64,000 nucleotides of DNA from Acanthornis magna (GCA_036785705.1 JAWUZG010000036.1:14317501-14381500), one strand, 5' to 3'. Counted from the stretch's first letter, positions 12,301 to 25,758 are shown. Notes: a model not told the origin generated them from the sequence alone. Program-made: numbers and translations.

Positions 12301-14895
12301 TTCCGTAATTATAAAATCTACTTTAAACTGTCAATTTAATTTTGCATGGGTGTCTGTAACTTGTGTCAGAAAATAGTATGAATAATTTCTGAGGATAGGA
12401 CAAATAATAGGAAGAAAGGGAGGTTTCACAAAAAATAACTTTTTGAGAAGTGAGGTTCTTCTGAATATTTTTTAGGATCACTGAAGTAAATGAGAAAAAT
12501 TAATCTAATTTCAGATATGGTTATAATTCAAAGCCTTTTCCCACACTTTTGATGAACAGTGGGAATCAGATTGGCCAATAAAACCCTTAAACAAATCAAA
12601 GTGGTTAATTACATAAGTCAAAGTGGCTACTGATAATACTAAAACCAATTTTAAACTGAAAACCTTCATGGAAATAATCTGTTGTAAGCACCGGATTTTT
12701 AATTACCTTGTGTTTCATGCAATTCCTATGGCAAAAACTGGAGCATTATAGTTTTTCAATGTAGATTTTGGGTGAAGTATTTTTATTTAAAGGAGAAAAA
12801 GAATAGAAGAATCCCCTTCTTTCTGGTGGGGTTCTGAGTTTCTGTGTCTTGAAGTGCTTTTCCACGCATTAGCTTTTGTTATATTATTGTCCATCTATAT
12901 TTTAGACTGTAAATCACCCAACTGAAGAACAAGAATGGTTGTACTGTCTTTTCTGCACATAGCATAGGAGAGTATCTGGCATTTTTATGACTTACTGAAA
13001 CAATCTTGGCCTTAATAGCTGTTCAGGTTGATGTCCTAGAAAGTGATCACTTACTGCTTGACAAAACAGGCAACTGCCATAGATTGTGTTAGTCAAGCTC
13101 AAGATTGCTGCATTACTCTGTGGGAAAAGAAGGTTGTTTCTTCTTTTGATATAACTTGCCATGGTGCAAACATTCCCAGTTTCCTTACTGACACACTGAG
13201 AGAAGTAGGAATTGCCCTGAGAAATGGCCCTGGAGGGTGCCAGGCACTGAAATATCAATACACAGACTGAACTTTTTCAAAATCCTGTTCCTGTAATAGT
13301 CTATCACAGCTAACTGGAGTAATGTGGGTTTACCAGAAACACAGATAAAAGATAACAATATGAAGGATGAGAGTCAGACTGGAAGAAGGTCGGTGGTATT
13401 TGATGCACAGAAAAATAAATATCAATGTTGTTAAGATGTCAAAACTATGGAGCATTTGAAATTTGTAAAAATCTTAGTCAAGGTGAAAGAAACACAGGCA
13501 GGATACATCAGATAGCCAAAGGAAATTTGATCTTCTCATCCTGTAGAAAGATACTTTGCAGAAGCAATATGCTGCACAAGACATGCTTGCCTATTTCTGA
13601 GAAACACAGACTAGCAAATTGCTGGTGACACAGACAGATTCGCCAATGCCCTGAATTTTCACACCTAGAGTGCATGAAATAAAGTTCAGAAGAGACTTTA
13701 GGGATCAAAACCATCAGATCTAGTGTCACAATGCAGGGGATAATTGTAAATTTTTACAGAAATCTACATGGAGGGATAATTGTCAAATCCTAAATATCTT
13801 GATGGGTTTCTGAAAACCTTGAGACACTACCACAGCTGTACTGTCCTGGCCCAGTGCCCCGAATTGATCAGAGGGATCCTTCCTGACACTTTTGCCCAAA
13901 GACTGTGAAAGTACTGTATGTTTCCCAGTGCTTCTTGTAAGTAGGATACGAAATCATAACATTCATTAGTTTCTGGAGAATACCTGAAAAGGAACAGAGG
14001 AATTTGGACTGCTTGCATTCCAGGCTCTCCTTCAGCTCCTAACCGATTTTGATGTAGGTATGGCTTGAGTCAGCAGAAAAGCATATGTAATGGACCTTCA
14101 GAGCTTCAAAGTTCAATATGTTGGAATAGTTACAGCATGTCTGGGTTTACAGGATGGGAAAAGAAAAATAAGTCGCTAGGAAGAACACAGCTGTAGAGAA
14201 ATATGAATGTTGCTCACCAGAGTGAGAAAGTGTCACTCATCTTCCTGCAAGTTAAACCATGAGCACTCTCAGACCTCCCTTAATGTGTTCAGCTACTTTA
14301 TTTATTTGAACTATTGCTGGGATATATACCTGGTTTTAAACTAGGTATACAATCTTAATTTTTACTGGTATCTTTTAGTTTCACTCCTACTAACTTATGT
14401 GCCTGTACAGGTATGGGTGCCTTCTGTCCTTTCATAGCCTTAGACTCTATATTGATATATCAAAATACTTGTTTTTTGTGGCCCTAATTATAAAACAGTA
14501 TGCTCAGAGAGAGGCTCTTTACACAGCATTCTGAATAATCCCAAAAGTGGGGAATGAAGAATAATTCCAACCATTCAATTGACAAGCTTTTTAATTTTGA
14601 GTTTCAGTATTTGTGCAATAATAGGGCATTATAAAAAATGTAGATTATTCAAGAGGTGAAGGTCGGCATCTTCAAAAGAGCCATCAATAGAATCAGGTGC
14701 TGAACTCCTTTGAAGCTGCTTTCAAATTTCCAGCTTAATTTTGTTTATTCCTGTGGAGTCAGTCTTCAGAGTAAAAAGAGGAATATAAAATAAGGAGGAC
14801 ACACCCTTTCCAAAAGATATATTCATGGCCTTAGACTATTTGGAAGGAGTTCAGAGAGTTTTATCTCTTTCATCCTTAGGTGCTACTTTTTCTCC
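9389..14895. other. AT-rich unique sequence with a poly-T tract
   Basis: No gene recognised in about 5.5 kb. Visible details are a 21-base T tract at 11461-11481, a 13-bp direct duplication around TACACCCCTCC at about 10551-10573, and the stretch at about 12060-12370. That stretch is rich in TAATTA, CAATTA and similar words, has few low-complexity runs, and could be a conserved noncoding element, though this cannot be judged from one sequence. Overlapping frames on both strands at about 13000-13270 and 13430-13730 have no recognisable motif. Confidence 0.5.
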
Positions 14896-15339
14896 ATGGG
14901 AGTATTAATGGGTCACAGCTTAATGACTGTTTCTTACTTCAACATTATAAAAAGAGGTTCAGAAATATCAAGGTGTTGTCAGCAAGACAATCCAAAGGCA
15001 TGGAGGACAGTGATGCAAATTCAGTGTCTCTATGCCTCCATTTTTAATGTGTTCATGGTAGAACATAGCTCAGAATGTGGACTGGTGCTGGATAAAGAAA
15101 TACAGCTAAGGGAAAGTGTTCGGGAGTTTTCTGCATTTAGATACCACAGGCGACAACTGAAAAGTACTATAAAATATAAACACCAGAAACTGTGTCCCTC
15201 ATTGCTGAAAGAGATTTCTCTACTACAAAAATTCATCCTAGCTTTAAGGTTCCATGACAATTTAGTGCACTATCCCTTAGGTATTCTACATTTTAAAATC
15301 TCGACTGGTTTTGCTTGGGTTTTTTTAATCATTTCATAG
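14896..15339 (+). other. 147-codon ORF, unrecognised (weak)
   Basis: An ATG-initiated frame runs 147 codons to a TAG. The product would be basic in its central part (RYHRRQLKSTIKYKHQKLC) with a hydrophobic C-terminus, no signal peptide at the start and no family signature known to me. From the base composition I estimate that fewer than one frame of this length is expected by chance in the whole window, so it is longer than typical but not decisive. Splice sites, a promoter or a polyadenylation arrangement could not be assigned. It most likely is a chance frame. Confidence 0.12.
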
Positions 15340-16865
15340 TATCAAGGCTGCACACTCTATCAACATATTGAATGCTTTGTACTATGAAACTTGTCCAAAA
15401 TGGAGGTTTTTCTGAAAACCAGAAAAACTTCCAGAACCCTCTGTGATGTACAAAGAACACTGTGTACAGTATGTAGCTGTGAATCCAGGCGGTGAACTTG
15501 CAGTGTTGGTTTATTTTGTTGCTCAAATTTTTGTTGCAAAACAAGAAAGAGTCTTAGAATCCAACCAAAAATTGTTTAAACCAGTAGCTTCTAGAGCAAT
15601 TATTTAAATCTGAGTTAGAGTAACCAGAAAAATAGGGTGCTGTTTCTCTTTATGAAAGGAAAACTATTTCTTAAGCTAATTGAACAGTCGAAATGGAAAT
15701 TTTTCCAGATTTTTAAGCAGCGTCAGAAGCTGATTTTATAGTAATGATGCAGTACCAAATACTTCCATTATTTGGATATTTGTCTATACATTAAGCTAGT
15801 TAGAACTGGGGGGGGGGATGAAATTAATTTGAAGTACTTGAGCAAAAGTCAACAAATTCTATTTTATTTCTTATTGGAAGCATTCAACCAGGTTTAATGG
15901 GCTTGAACAGTAGAACAGGTCAGTTGACTAAGGACAGGAGGTAAAAGATCTCATAATGTTTAGAGAATTTGTCTGCCTTTAGCAGTGGCCCAGAAAAACC
16001 TTCAGGGGCAGAAAAAACTGTTTAATTAGGAAGCACAATGAGCAATTGGCAATGTTTAAGTCTTCTGACCCTTAAAACAGACACAGATTAGAGACACCTT
16101 TATGTGTCACATTAAAGCAGTGCATTACATAGTTTATTAAAATAAGTACTCTCTGATGATGCTGAAAAAGTGAAAAGACAAGGATACTGGATGACCACTA
16201 CACTAAAATCTCTCCATATCAAAACAGCGTCACTTGTTTCGAGTATCTGTATCTCATTCTGACTTATGCAGACCTTAACCTTCTATTTCCTTTTAGCGAC
16301 TTATCTCTCCTCTCACTGCATGCAGAATTCTATCTTACTGTGGCATTTTGAACTCGCTGTCCCACTTGTGAAGAGATCTAGACTTAACAGCTTAACAACA
16401 CATTCTGGATATACTTGCAACAGCCAGGAAACTTTTCCCTCCTCATGTACCCAGCTAGCTGAGAACTGGGGACTGAGTAGCTGCATTATTCATAAATTTG
16501 ATAGGTTGTTCTGTGTTCTAATTCTGTTTCCATTAAAACACACCTCCCAAAGAAACGTCTGCTTAACCTTTTTTTCCCCTTGAATAAAATGCTAAAGACT
16601 TCTTTTCTATTTTCCTTTACACATCTAATTATATGTTTCTACTATGCAGGATGTCCTGAATAATGAAATTTAAATCAAATGTTTGCTAATTTGCAAAGTG
16701 GGCCTTCTTAGGATATCATACAATAGAATCATTGAATTGGATCATTCAGTCATTGGCTTCTGTCTTTCACAACCACATCTAAAAATGTTGGGAAGAAACT
16801 AAAAATACACATCACTGTATCTTTTATTGTCCAATATTTTGTCTCACAAGCTTAAGTACCTGCTT
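15340..16865. other. AT-rich unique sequence, no gene seen
   Basis: Nothing firm. A G run lies at about 15810-15818. The short phrase around 16722-16746 (AATAGAATCATTGAATTGGA) resembles a CR1 3' tail in reverse orientation but is too short to call. Confidence 0.5.
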
Positions 16866-16892
16866 TTGTTGTAATTCAAGAAATTACAACAA
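16866..16892. repeat. Perfect inverted repeat, 11-bp arms, 5-base loop
   Basis: TTGTTGTAATT at 16866-16876 is the exact reverse complement of AATTACAACAA at 16882-16892, separated by CAAGA. It could form a short hairpin in DNA or RNA. The stem is AT-rich and does not extend past these limits, so it is too short for a microRNA precursor as it stands. Confidence 0.85.
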
Positions 16893-19800
16893 TGGACTGC
16901 ATTTCTTCTGAGAGGAAGTCTGCATCCTCCTTTATCACAGCTGAGAGGGAAAGACAACAATGCTACAGAATCAGTAAGTGACCTGATCGTCTTTTCCTGG
17001 GTGTGCTGTGAGAACATGCAGTAGTTACACAGGCTGCCAGCACATCTTTCAGTGCTTTGCTTTTGTGCTACACTCTGCTATCAAAAAGAGTGGGCATGGA
17101 AAAACCTTCCCGCCCCGACAAACACTTAAATACCCCCCACCCAGCAGCTTATTTCCAGAGAAATACTGGATGTTAATTCCTTTAGTAGTGGAGTAAAGCA
17201 AGAGAAGCAGGTATATCTTCTCTTTTTTTCTTTTCTTTTTTTCCAGAAAAAGAATAGCGTTTTTGTTTACAATGGCAAGTGAAAAATTATTTCAACCATT
17301 GAAATGGTCAATGAAGGTACTAAGGAACCCCATGTTGTTTCAATGCTTTGTGTGGTTAGTCTTGAGTGAAAGCTACTGTGTAGAGAGACATGGAACTGCT
17401 GAAAATGGCAGCACCAGCGTGGCCATGGAGCAGAGACTTATTGTGCTCAGTGCAGTAATGGCAACACAGAAAATTACACAGACTGCTGAGAACTAGTATC
17501 TGCCAAAGTCTAGTAAGCTTAGGAAGGCTCTTATACACCAACTTGATTAAGTTTGATGTGATTAGTTAATTTTGCATTTTCTTCGTCAGTGTTGCAATTC
17601 AGTTCACTACCTTCTAATCCTCTAACTATAGCATGAAAATGATTGAAAGAGCAATTTAAATTTAGTATTTAGTTTGTGACTTAGTGTATTCAACACAATT
17701 AACAGTGAAGAAATGAATGAGTAAACTGAAAGACTGGAAAGTTAAATACTATTGATGTATTAAGCAACATGACAGAAAAATTGCTTTTGCTCCAAGTTCA
17801 GAAAAACACTCTCTTTTGAAGATAACATATGTCATGAGAAACATTCACCTGCTACACTAAGATATTAAAGAAACCTCGATGATCTTTTTGAAAAAATACT
17901 TGCTATCCCCATCCTTGAAATGTAGCCACTGTGGGTGTTTAATGAATGTTCAGTTTTTTTTCAACATTTTACAGAAGCAGTCTTAATTCAGAAAAAATTG
18001 CCAGATAGAAAGTGGGAAGTAAGGACACAAGAACAAAAATGTAAGGATTTAAACACGATAGGAAAGGTTCTGCTTTTTATGCCACCATCACTTTCAATAT
18101 GCCAAAAGAGAATACTAAGAAGAAATAGATGACCAAAATATTTTCTCCCTAGACATACTGCTAGACAACCACAACCCTGGTTGTCAAGTAGTTGTGGCAA
18201 ATAAAAAATTAAATGTAAGATCAATACTTCACTTCTCAAACCCTAGGCCTGGCGTGATGATGGCAGACTTCCTTTAGGGACGTATATATATTCAGTGTTC
18301 TTTATCCTGTGTTGAAGCTACAATGCCCTTGGGGATATTTCCTGTGAGATCAGGGAATGCCATAAACGGAAAGACTGAAAGAAATATGACTGGTTAACAT
18401 GAAAGCTTTTAGTCTGCCATCATGAATACCTGTCTCCATCTTTGCTATCTACAGAGAACGCCTAAGAGCAAAATTCCTGCCGTTCTCTTTGCCCCGTGCA
18501 TAGTTCCTCACCCTAACCAAAAGCCCTGGCTCTGCAAACCCTTCAGCAGGGGCTTCAGTGGTGATGGTTATGGATTGTTTCCAACATAAGAGCAGGAACC
18601 TCACCACTGCATATTTTTGGACATTTTGGTACTTCTCCCTGTTGGACTGGTTTTTTCCTCTTAAGAATCAACTGTTGGTTCAGGATCACTCTACTGACCA
18701 AATAATTCTCCTGGCCAACAAGTGAGGTGCAAAAAGAAGAAACAGAGATCTTGTTTGTAGAAAAAAAATTAGGGAATTGTCCTTGTTCAGAGTGCTTTTA
18801 TTTCACTGCAGGATTATTTAAGGAAATATAAGTTAATGCAGAATCATGAGCAAGATAAAGACCACAAAAATGGATGTATTCAAAAAGTTTCTTCTGGTTA
18901 TATTCATGTCTTGTCAAGTAACCCAACAGTCACTGGCATTTGGGAATTATAACTTGTCTTTTTTATCTCAATTTTTTCACGCACAGCACATCAATGCTCT
19001 GATTTTTTTCACATGCAAAACACAAGCAGCACTGGGCAAAGTTGCATGGTGCACTTTTAGTGTCTGCTTTGAAAGCCAGGCAACCATAGCTTGGTCATTC
19101 CTACTAATGGCAGTTCCTGAAAGGCATACACAGAGGGTTTCTGGAGGGAAGCACTTTCACCCCTGAAGAAGCTGTTCCTCAGCAACAATGACCATTAAAC
19201 TGTACAAATGGAATCTATTGAATTGCCTGCAATCTTGATTCATCCAGTCAAAGAATTTGTCTGATCAGATGCACTGCCCTCAAACTCCCTCGGGTTATCA
19301 CACTCCTGCAATATGTGCTTTAAAAGCTAAGCAGTTCATCTCTTTGAAAAAATGGTGCTAAAACATTCTCTGGTACAAAGGTTAGTCTTAAAACCCCTAC
19401 AGTTTACCACAGAAAATCCTCTTTATTATTGAAACTGGCACAACATTGGCCTTCTCTTTAATTCTCTGCTATTGTGCAAGTACCGTATGCTAGTCTTCTG
19501 TGTAATTTATGTATCATTCTGGAGGTGTATTCTATGCAGTCATGCTAATTCCTTCTGTGTCAAAAATAAGTGCGTGCTAAAAGGCTGTGCAATCAAAAAA
19601 CAAATGGCAATCTTTTTCTAGACAAACAGCTGCAGTGAATTCAGTTACATGTCACAACCTTTCGGTTTAAGTATTTATTTCAAATGTATTGAAAATAAGT
19701 CAGTTACCTGCTGCTTGTGTCTATCTGGCCTGTTATGTCTTCTCAAGCAGTCCTTGAATAAAATGGATTTTTGTACAGGCTAACAGTCTGAGTTAACATC

Positions 19801-22800
19801 TTCCTTATATTTGTAGTAACGAACAGGACCTTTGATATTGTGAAGTTTATTTGAATCCTAACTTTGATATAGAGATTAACATGTTTTGATTTAGCAGAAC
19901 ATTCCAAACACATACTATTTTGTATTCAGAATAGTACACAAAATGTGCCTTTTCTGCAATTCTAACTAAATGTTGTTAAAACATTATTTGAATTGTACCA
20001 GTCTATAAATAGCTATTTCATTTGAGAGAGGTACTTTATTCAAATGAGACATAAAATTAAATCAGCTTAGTAATAACATTTAAAAATATTTTATTGTCAA
20101 CAATTTCAGAATGTTTTTCAGAGGGCAGCAAAGTAGAAATCTATGAAACTGCACACTGCATTTGTGGCATCCTTCCTGCAGGAGTGAAACAAGTTTTGCT
20201 TCTGTCCTGTGCTGCGTTTTCATGGAGTCACACTGGACATGAGATAACATACCAGCACCAAGGAAGTTGGCTTAAGACATCATTTGCATTTCAATGTGTG
20301 ACTTTCCACAAAGGACTGTGATGCTGACTGCAGTGTACAGCAGTTCACATTGGGAGCATAGGATATTGCTGTACTGCAAGTAAATCGTGATACAGCAATT
20401 ATAAATAGGTTATGCAAAATGAGGGCATTGTATTATTTATACCTGTGCATTTCATGTTGCAATGTAAAAGTAGAAACACAAACATCCTACACTAAATCTT
20501 TTGTTTCTCAGAGATACTCAAGCAAGGGGTTCATTATTAGACATGCAGGTTTGCTCTATGGGTTTTTAAAGATATATGAAAGTTCTGTTGTAGCATTTTA
20601 TACCACTAAGGTAAATAAGGTTGTACATATGTAACAATAGGTGCTAATTGTCTTAAATGTCTTGTTTACTTTAGGGAAGCTAAAACTAATATATTGGATG
20701 CAAAGAGAGGTTTTGTTCTTTGCTAGAATATTTTAACGGCCTCTACATATTATATTTTTTCAATCTGGCTTCTGTCTCTGTAGAATATAGTCTCTACTAC
20801 TGTATGTTCCTGGAGTCTGCTAGCATGAAAGCAAGAGCCAGGTCAAAGTTCAAAATCTTATCTAGTCACTTCTCTCCATCCAAAATTTCACTGCAGACAT
20901 GGCATTCAAAGAGAAGCTGCATAGCAAAATCTGGTGCAGATAACAACAAAGTAACCTGCAAGACTCTGCTCATTTGTGAGAGTTTTTCTCCATTTTCAAA
21001 CTCAGCTATGGTGAAGTTGCACCCGTGTTCTCAGACAAGGCAGTACAGACCATAAAGTGTTATAGAAATGATTTTTAATTTCTCCAACAATCATTTGGCA
21101 ATTTCATGAAGTGAGGACCAAATTGATGTGACTTTCTGTAACGTTAGGATATACAGCAATTGCAACACCAAAGTGGGGAAATTTTCATAAGTGGCCTATA
21201 CAGTGATGAGGATATTTCAGCTTGTCTCTCTTATTAGAAAGAGAGACACATCATTTGTGTACTTATGGAAGACTAATGTCCCCTGTTGATCCAGGTGAGT
21301 TTCTGGGTTTGTTAAACCGCTTGTGGGAAGGAGGAAAACTAAGACTCATGACCTTAATTTGCAATATAAATTAAACTTTAATACTGTTAAAACACAGTCA
21401 AGATTAAAAGTGGGACTTTTACAAACTTCTCATGGTATAAAGAGAGCCTACAATGATGATAGACCATCAGTCTTCTTCATAGTCTTAATTCATTCATTTT
21501 GCTGGTGTGGTAAGCTGATTTGAGAGAAAGGCCAGCATGTAGCAACAGTTTCAGCTTGTCGCTGCCATAGCTTACCTTTTATTTTACAAAAAAAAGAATT
21601 GCAATAACATACTCCTTTCTAGGCACCCAGAGGCAAATCTGAAAGCTGCGTTCAAATCTATATGCAGGCTAAAAACTATTTTCCTTGGGAAAATCTAAAT
21701 TGGACAGTCCCAGATATATATAGGATATGGCCTGCCAAAAGTATTGATCAGTATTGGTCTTACAGTGATGGGACACAGTGATGTAGTACAAAAACAGATT
21801 ACAATGAAGTCACACTGCCCTAGAAGACCACAGGACCAGCTTTTATGAGTAACTTCAGGATTCAGTTAAAATAAGGTAAAAATCAAATTCTAAATTAAAT
21901 TACTAGTTTACATAGCCCAGCAGCTCACAGACTTGTAAGTAACAAAATGCCTGCCACCTACAACACTAACCCATTTCTATTAAATGCTAAGAGAACTTTT
22001 TACTTTGCCTCTGGTCATATAAATATTAGTCATGACAAAGCATAAAAAGTTAATTTTTCTCTTTTTGAGTCCTGTAAAGTTGTTGCCTTTCAGATAGCTA
22101 TGCAGCTTGAAAGTTGGTAGAGACGCACAAACTGATCTTACTTTGGCAATAAGATGGATTTATTGCCTGTTTTTCTTGAAAATTGTAGTCCTCCAAATTA
22201 TTATTTAAAAGCAAGTTGGGTTAGAAGTCAAAATACTTATTTAGGGGTGTGAGTGAGGAACATAGCACTGTTTGCCTCTCTGTGATGGCCTATTTATCAA
22301 GTCAGGTCATAGTGCTTTTTTTTTCATTTCAAAGCTCTTGTTAGCAAACACTCCAAATTCTCCTACCTTAAATTACATTAGATAATATTATTTCCTTATT
22401 TTAAAATGTATTAATATGATAGGCTATTGGGTGACATATATTAGAGTGTTCTTAGCCAGGACTAACAAAAGTATATTATACCCATACGTATGTAATATAT
22501 TTCTTGATATATTTTGCTACTGTAATAAATCTATTTATTTTCAACACCTCTAAGTATAACATCTTTAGTAAAATGTCTAATGCACTTGACATTGTTGATA
22601 TGACTTCATAAGTTTTCTATAACCTGGTTAAGTAGAAGGTGTCTCTGTTGTTCTGTGCTGAGAGACTGCAATGAATCAAGAGGAATATTTTAGCACTGAT
22701 TTTATTTAGTGAGATATAGCTTCATCTCATGTTGGCAGAAACTCATTTTGTACATGTTTATGTGGTAACCCATAATTCGAAATAAAAAACTGTTATAAAC

Positions 22801-22861
22801 CTCTAAGTTGATTTGTATATCCTAACAAAATAGTTGATTTAATATTGCATTCATATACATT
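16893..22861. other. AT-rich unique sequence, no gene seen
   Basis: About 6 kb without a supportable gene. A strong acceptor-like pyrimidine run ends in CAG at 17244-17246, followed by a frame to 17496, but no donor or known motif accompanies it. At 18162-18198 overlapping inverted repeats (GACAACC with GGTTGTC, CCACAAC with GTTGTGG) could form alternative small hairpins. The stretches at about 19860-20060 and 22380-22600 are AT-rich and complex rather than simple, and might be conserved noncoding DNA. Frames at 18846-19166, 20094-20321 and 20720-21055 show no recognised motif. Confidence 0.5.
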
Positions 22862-23489
22862 TGTGTTACGATCTGATTACTAGAGATGCCTCTACTGAAT
22901 TGAGGTGCAACTGAGACCATATGCCAAAGTCAATAGTAAGTATTTTATTTAACAGTTAATGTGATGTGAGGGAAAGATAGAAAGAAATAGAAAAGAGAGG
23001 AGCTGGGGGTGCGGGGAGAGAAAGAAAGATCACCACCCCTGTGGATCCAGTGGCATCCCATAGATCCTTTTCTTCTGGTCTCCCCTGTGGCGGGGGTCCT
23101 GCAAAACATCGACTTCAATGGTTAATATACTTTCAGGGATTCCTGGTACCTCCCCTGGGAGGAAAGTTTTACACCGTTTTTGTCAACTGACTCTGGATCT
23201 ATTGCAGCACTGAATCACATGCAGTCCTCTGGTGCAGGGCCTCAGGAATGACTCTGGGGCACTTCAAGGATCTCTGATGGCTTGTGACACCTTTTAGAAC
23301 ATGAGACATGCCTCTCGTGTGAATACCCATGTGAGTGGGACCCTCCCGAGGGGGTGGTGGTGGTGGAGTTTTACAGCTGAGCCAGTTTGTGTACGGGAGG
23401 GCTCCTAGCAGGGTCTCCTGCTTGTCTGGCTTGTAGCGTCCTGTGATGGGTGCTCACCCCCTCTGTATCAGAGGTTGCACCATCACACA
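22862..23489 (-). mobile_element. Endogenous retrovirus LTR (probable), minus sense
   Basis: This is a GC-richer block in AT-rich surroundings. On the minus strand it would start TGTGTGATGG and end CGTAACACA, giving the TG...CA ends and short inverted termini (TGTGT / ACACA) expected of an LTR. A TATA-like ATATTAAC lies at about 23122-23129 and an AATAAA polyadenylation signal at 22944-22949, followed by about 80 bp of U5-like sequence. Immediately upstream on the minus strand (23490-23520) is a purine-rich tract that could be the plus-strand primer of reverse transcription. That makes this a 3' LTR with a remnant of internal sequence, not a solo LTR. The right boundary is uncertain: an alternative end at 23693 gives a 4-bp duplication CATT. 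The family is not assigned. Confidence 0.55.
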
Positions 23490-23690
23490 CCCAAAACCTC
23501 TCCTCCTCCTCGGTTTGGGGAGGATGAGCATGAAACCTGGCCTCAGCAAATTGGGCCTTTCCCTGCCCAACATAGCCAGAGATGATTTTCAGGGCATCTG
23601 CTAGGTTGTGGATACATTCCTCTCCCCCAGCCTTGTTTATGTCTCATCAGACCTGAGATAATTGGACAATAGTGTCACTTTTATCGTATA
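23374..23690 (-). pseudogene. Degraded retrovirus-like coding remnant
   Basis: On the minus strand, 23643 down to 23374 is open for 90 codons, with an acidic run of four glutamates at about 23520-23500 encoded by the purine-rich tract. Two adjacent TGA stops lie just upstream at 23644-23649. The same frame continues beyond them (from about 23705) with protein-like composition until a further TGA near 23723. No ATG opens the frame. Composition and position next to an LTR suggest an internal retroviral region, but I cannot name the protein. The frame runs across the proposed LTR boundary at 23489/23490, which either means the coding region entered the LTR or that the boundary is wrong. Confidence 0.35.
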
Positions 23691-23770
23691 TCACATTCAG
23701 GAGGCATATTCAAGGGGGGCTTTGGTGGTCGCAGACAAGCTGCTACCTCTTTGCACAGTTTGCTACCATG

Positions 23771-25758
23771 GAGAAAGTCTTTTGGTGATTTTAATGATGT
23801 TTGAGCCAGTAACCATTTCACACTCTCACAGTTTGACTTAAAAAATTATTAGTATATGTGACAAGAGATTAATATTTATCTATGTATGATTTCTTTCTAT
23901 AGCAAGTCCCATAAAAACATTCTTGAAAGCATTCACTAATTTTCTTTACTGTTATGATAGTGAAGAATAATGAACAGCAGTGTGGAAAAGCATCCCAATA
24001 TGGTGATGCTTTTAAAAACTTATACATTTCTTGTCATGCAAAGTTGACCAAAGTATTAAAAGACAACATGAATGTTGGTAGAGATTAATTTCTAGTTCTG
24101 AATTGTTCATACTATTCATACAAGAATTATTCATACTTGCTCTAATATGGTCTGTTTTTAAATTTGTTTTTCTTGTCATTGTGATGGCAGGTACTAGACT
24201 AATCCCTAGACCAGTTTCTGAGCCTATTTTGAAAGTAAAGTAGAAAAGAATGGAATCAGCAGAAATATCTGATTGTGCTCCACTCCCTTTCTTCATACTC
24301 CTGCATGTAAGGGGGTGGACCAGCTAATGAAGTCAAAAAGCTCAAAGGATGGGTAAGGAGTTTTGATGGAGTGGCAGATTGTTCAGTGTTTTAGCAGCTC
24401 TTCTTCTGAGGAACATAACCGCTGATAATTTGTATTCTTATCCTTACCGTGTATTTGCCTGAGGGTTTTTGTTTTCTTCAGTCTTCTTCTTCCTCCAAAT
24501 CTGGCAACATCAAACATTTGGTTTGCAGCTGACTGCTTTTCTCTTTGTGAACCTTTACTCCATGCTATTTGTTCACCCACTCCCACTAAAAAGATGTCAT
24601 CTGAGTGTAGCTTGATGCATTTTTAATCAATTCAATGCAGTCCTGTTTTAGATGTGGACATGTAAAAGTCATGTATTTCTCTAGAGCTCACATTACAAAT
24701 GTCCTAGTTAAAATTTGTCTTACTTTGAGAAAAGCCCTTTTCGAGTAATTTGTATACAAATATCGTAAAATTATTCTTGTATTTGAAATTATGTGAGTGT
24801 TTTTTCCACTCATGGAATTTAGCACAAATATGAATGGACAAGTTACAAACTTATGTTGAAACAAAACAAAATAAAAGATGGGTCACCCCTTATTTTGGGG
24901 ATTAAAACTTCAAAGTTTGGCAAGGTTTGACATTTATTAAAGCCAGATAATGTGTTTGATCTGGAATACAAATGTATTTATACTTAGTAAACAGAAACTC
25001 TTCAATGCTCATTTTTACTATGTGGTAGAAGCTAGAATACTTACCATCATTGCAGACAAGAGACAATATTCATTTTACCACAGGTCTTCCTTACATTTCT
25101 AGACTTTCCAGATTCCTAAACAAGGAAGATAAGATTCATAAATTACCTTTATCAAGAGGAACAAAACAGCTGCGTGTCAAGTTGCTACATCTTGAATGTT
25201 GGTGGGAGCAATCTGTGAGAGTTTTGCTATCAGGTGCATAAGGATGGTGAAATATTATGTTTACACAGGGGAGGCAAACTAAAATTACACCAAAAACCTC
25301 ACTTCTTTCATTTTTCAGATTCTAAGCATTTGAATTTGCAATGTTGTGTTCTCTTTAACAGAGTTTTGGGTGTCACTTCCTGTTTCTTTTTTAAAAAGAA
25401 AGCTGAAAAAAAAGCCAGAAATTTTATGCAAATTTTATGCTCATATTGAAAGCCATCTGTTATCTGTAGATTCCTGCCAGCTGAGTTACTATCATAACTG
25501 AAATCAGTGTCAGTTTATGCTTTACCACTTAAAATGTGAGCGCTTTCCCCACAGATTTCACTGGAGAGACCTGGGACTCCTCTAGCCAGTCCCTATTTTT
25601 GTCCTCAGCCTATTTCTTTTTTGTTTTGTTCTGGTCCATTTAATGTATTATTTCTCCTTGCATTGTTTACCTCAAATCCTTTATTTTCCAGTATTCTATA
25701 ACCCTCCCTGCCCTTGGGGACCGCCCTATGTCAAGTCACCCTATTTCTCCTTGCTTGG
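23771..25758. other. AT-rich unique sequence, no gene seen
   Basis: No gene recognised. Frames at 24012-24296 and 24383-24586 (minus) and 25050-25449 (plus) are short and motif-free. The part from 25560 onward becomes pyrimidine-rich just before the CR1 3' end. Confidence 0.5.

Noticed and set aside
16717..16746. A CR1 3' tail remnant
   Set aside because: Only about 20 bases resemble the CR1 end, too short in AT-rich DNA to support a call.
22862..23693. A solo LTR with a 4-bp duplication CATT
   Set aside because: Four bases next to CA is easily found by chance over this length, and the purine tract with coding-like sequence at 23490-23690 fits better with a shorter LTR ending at 23489.
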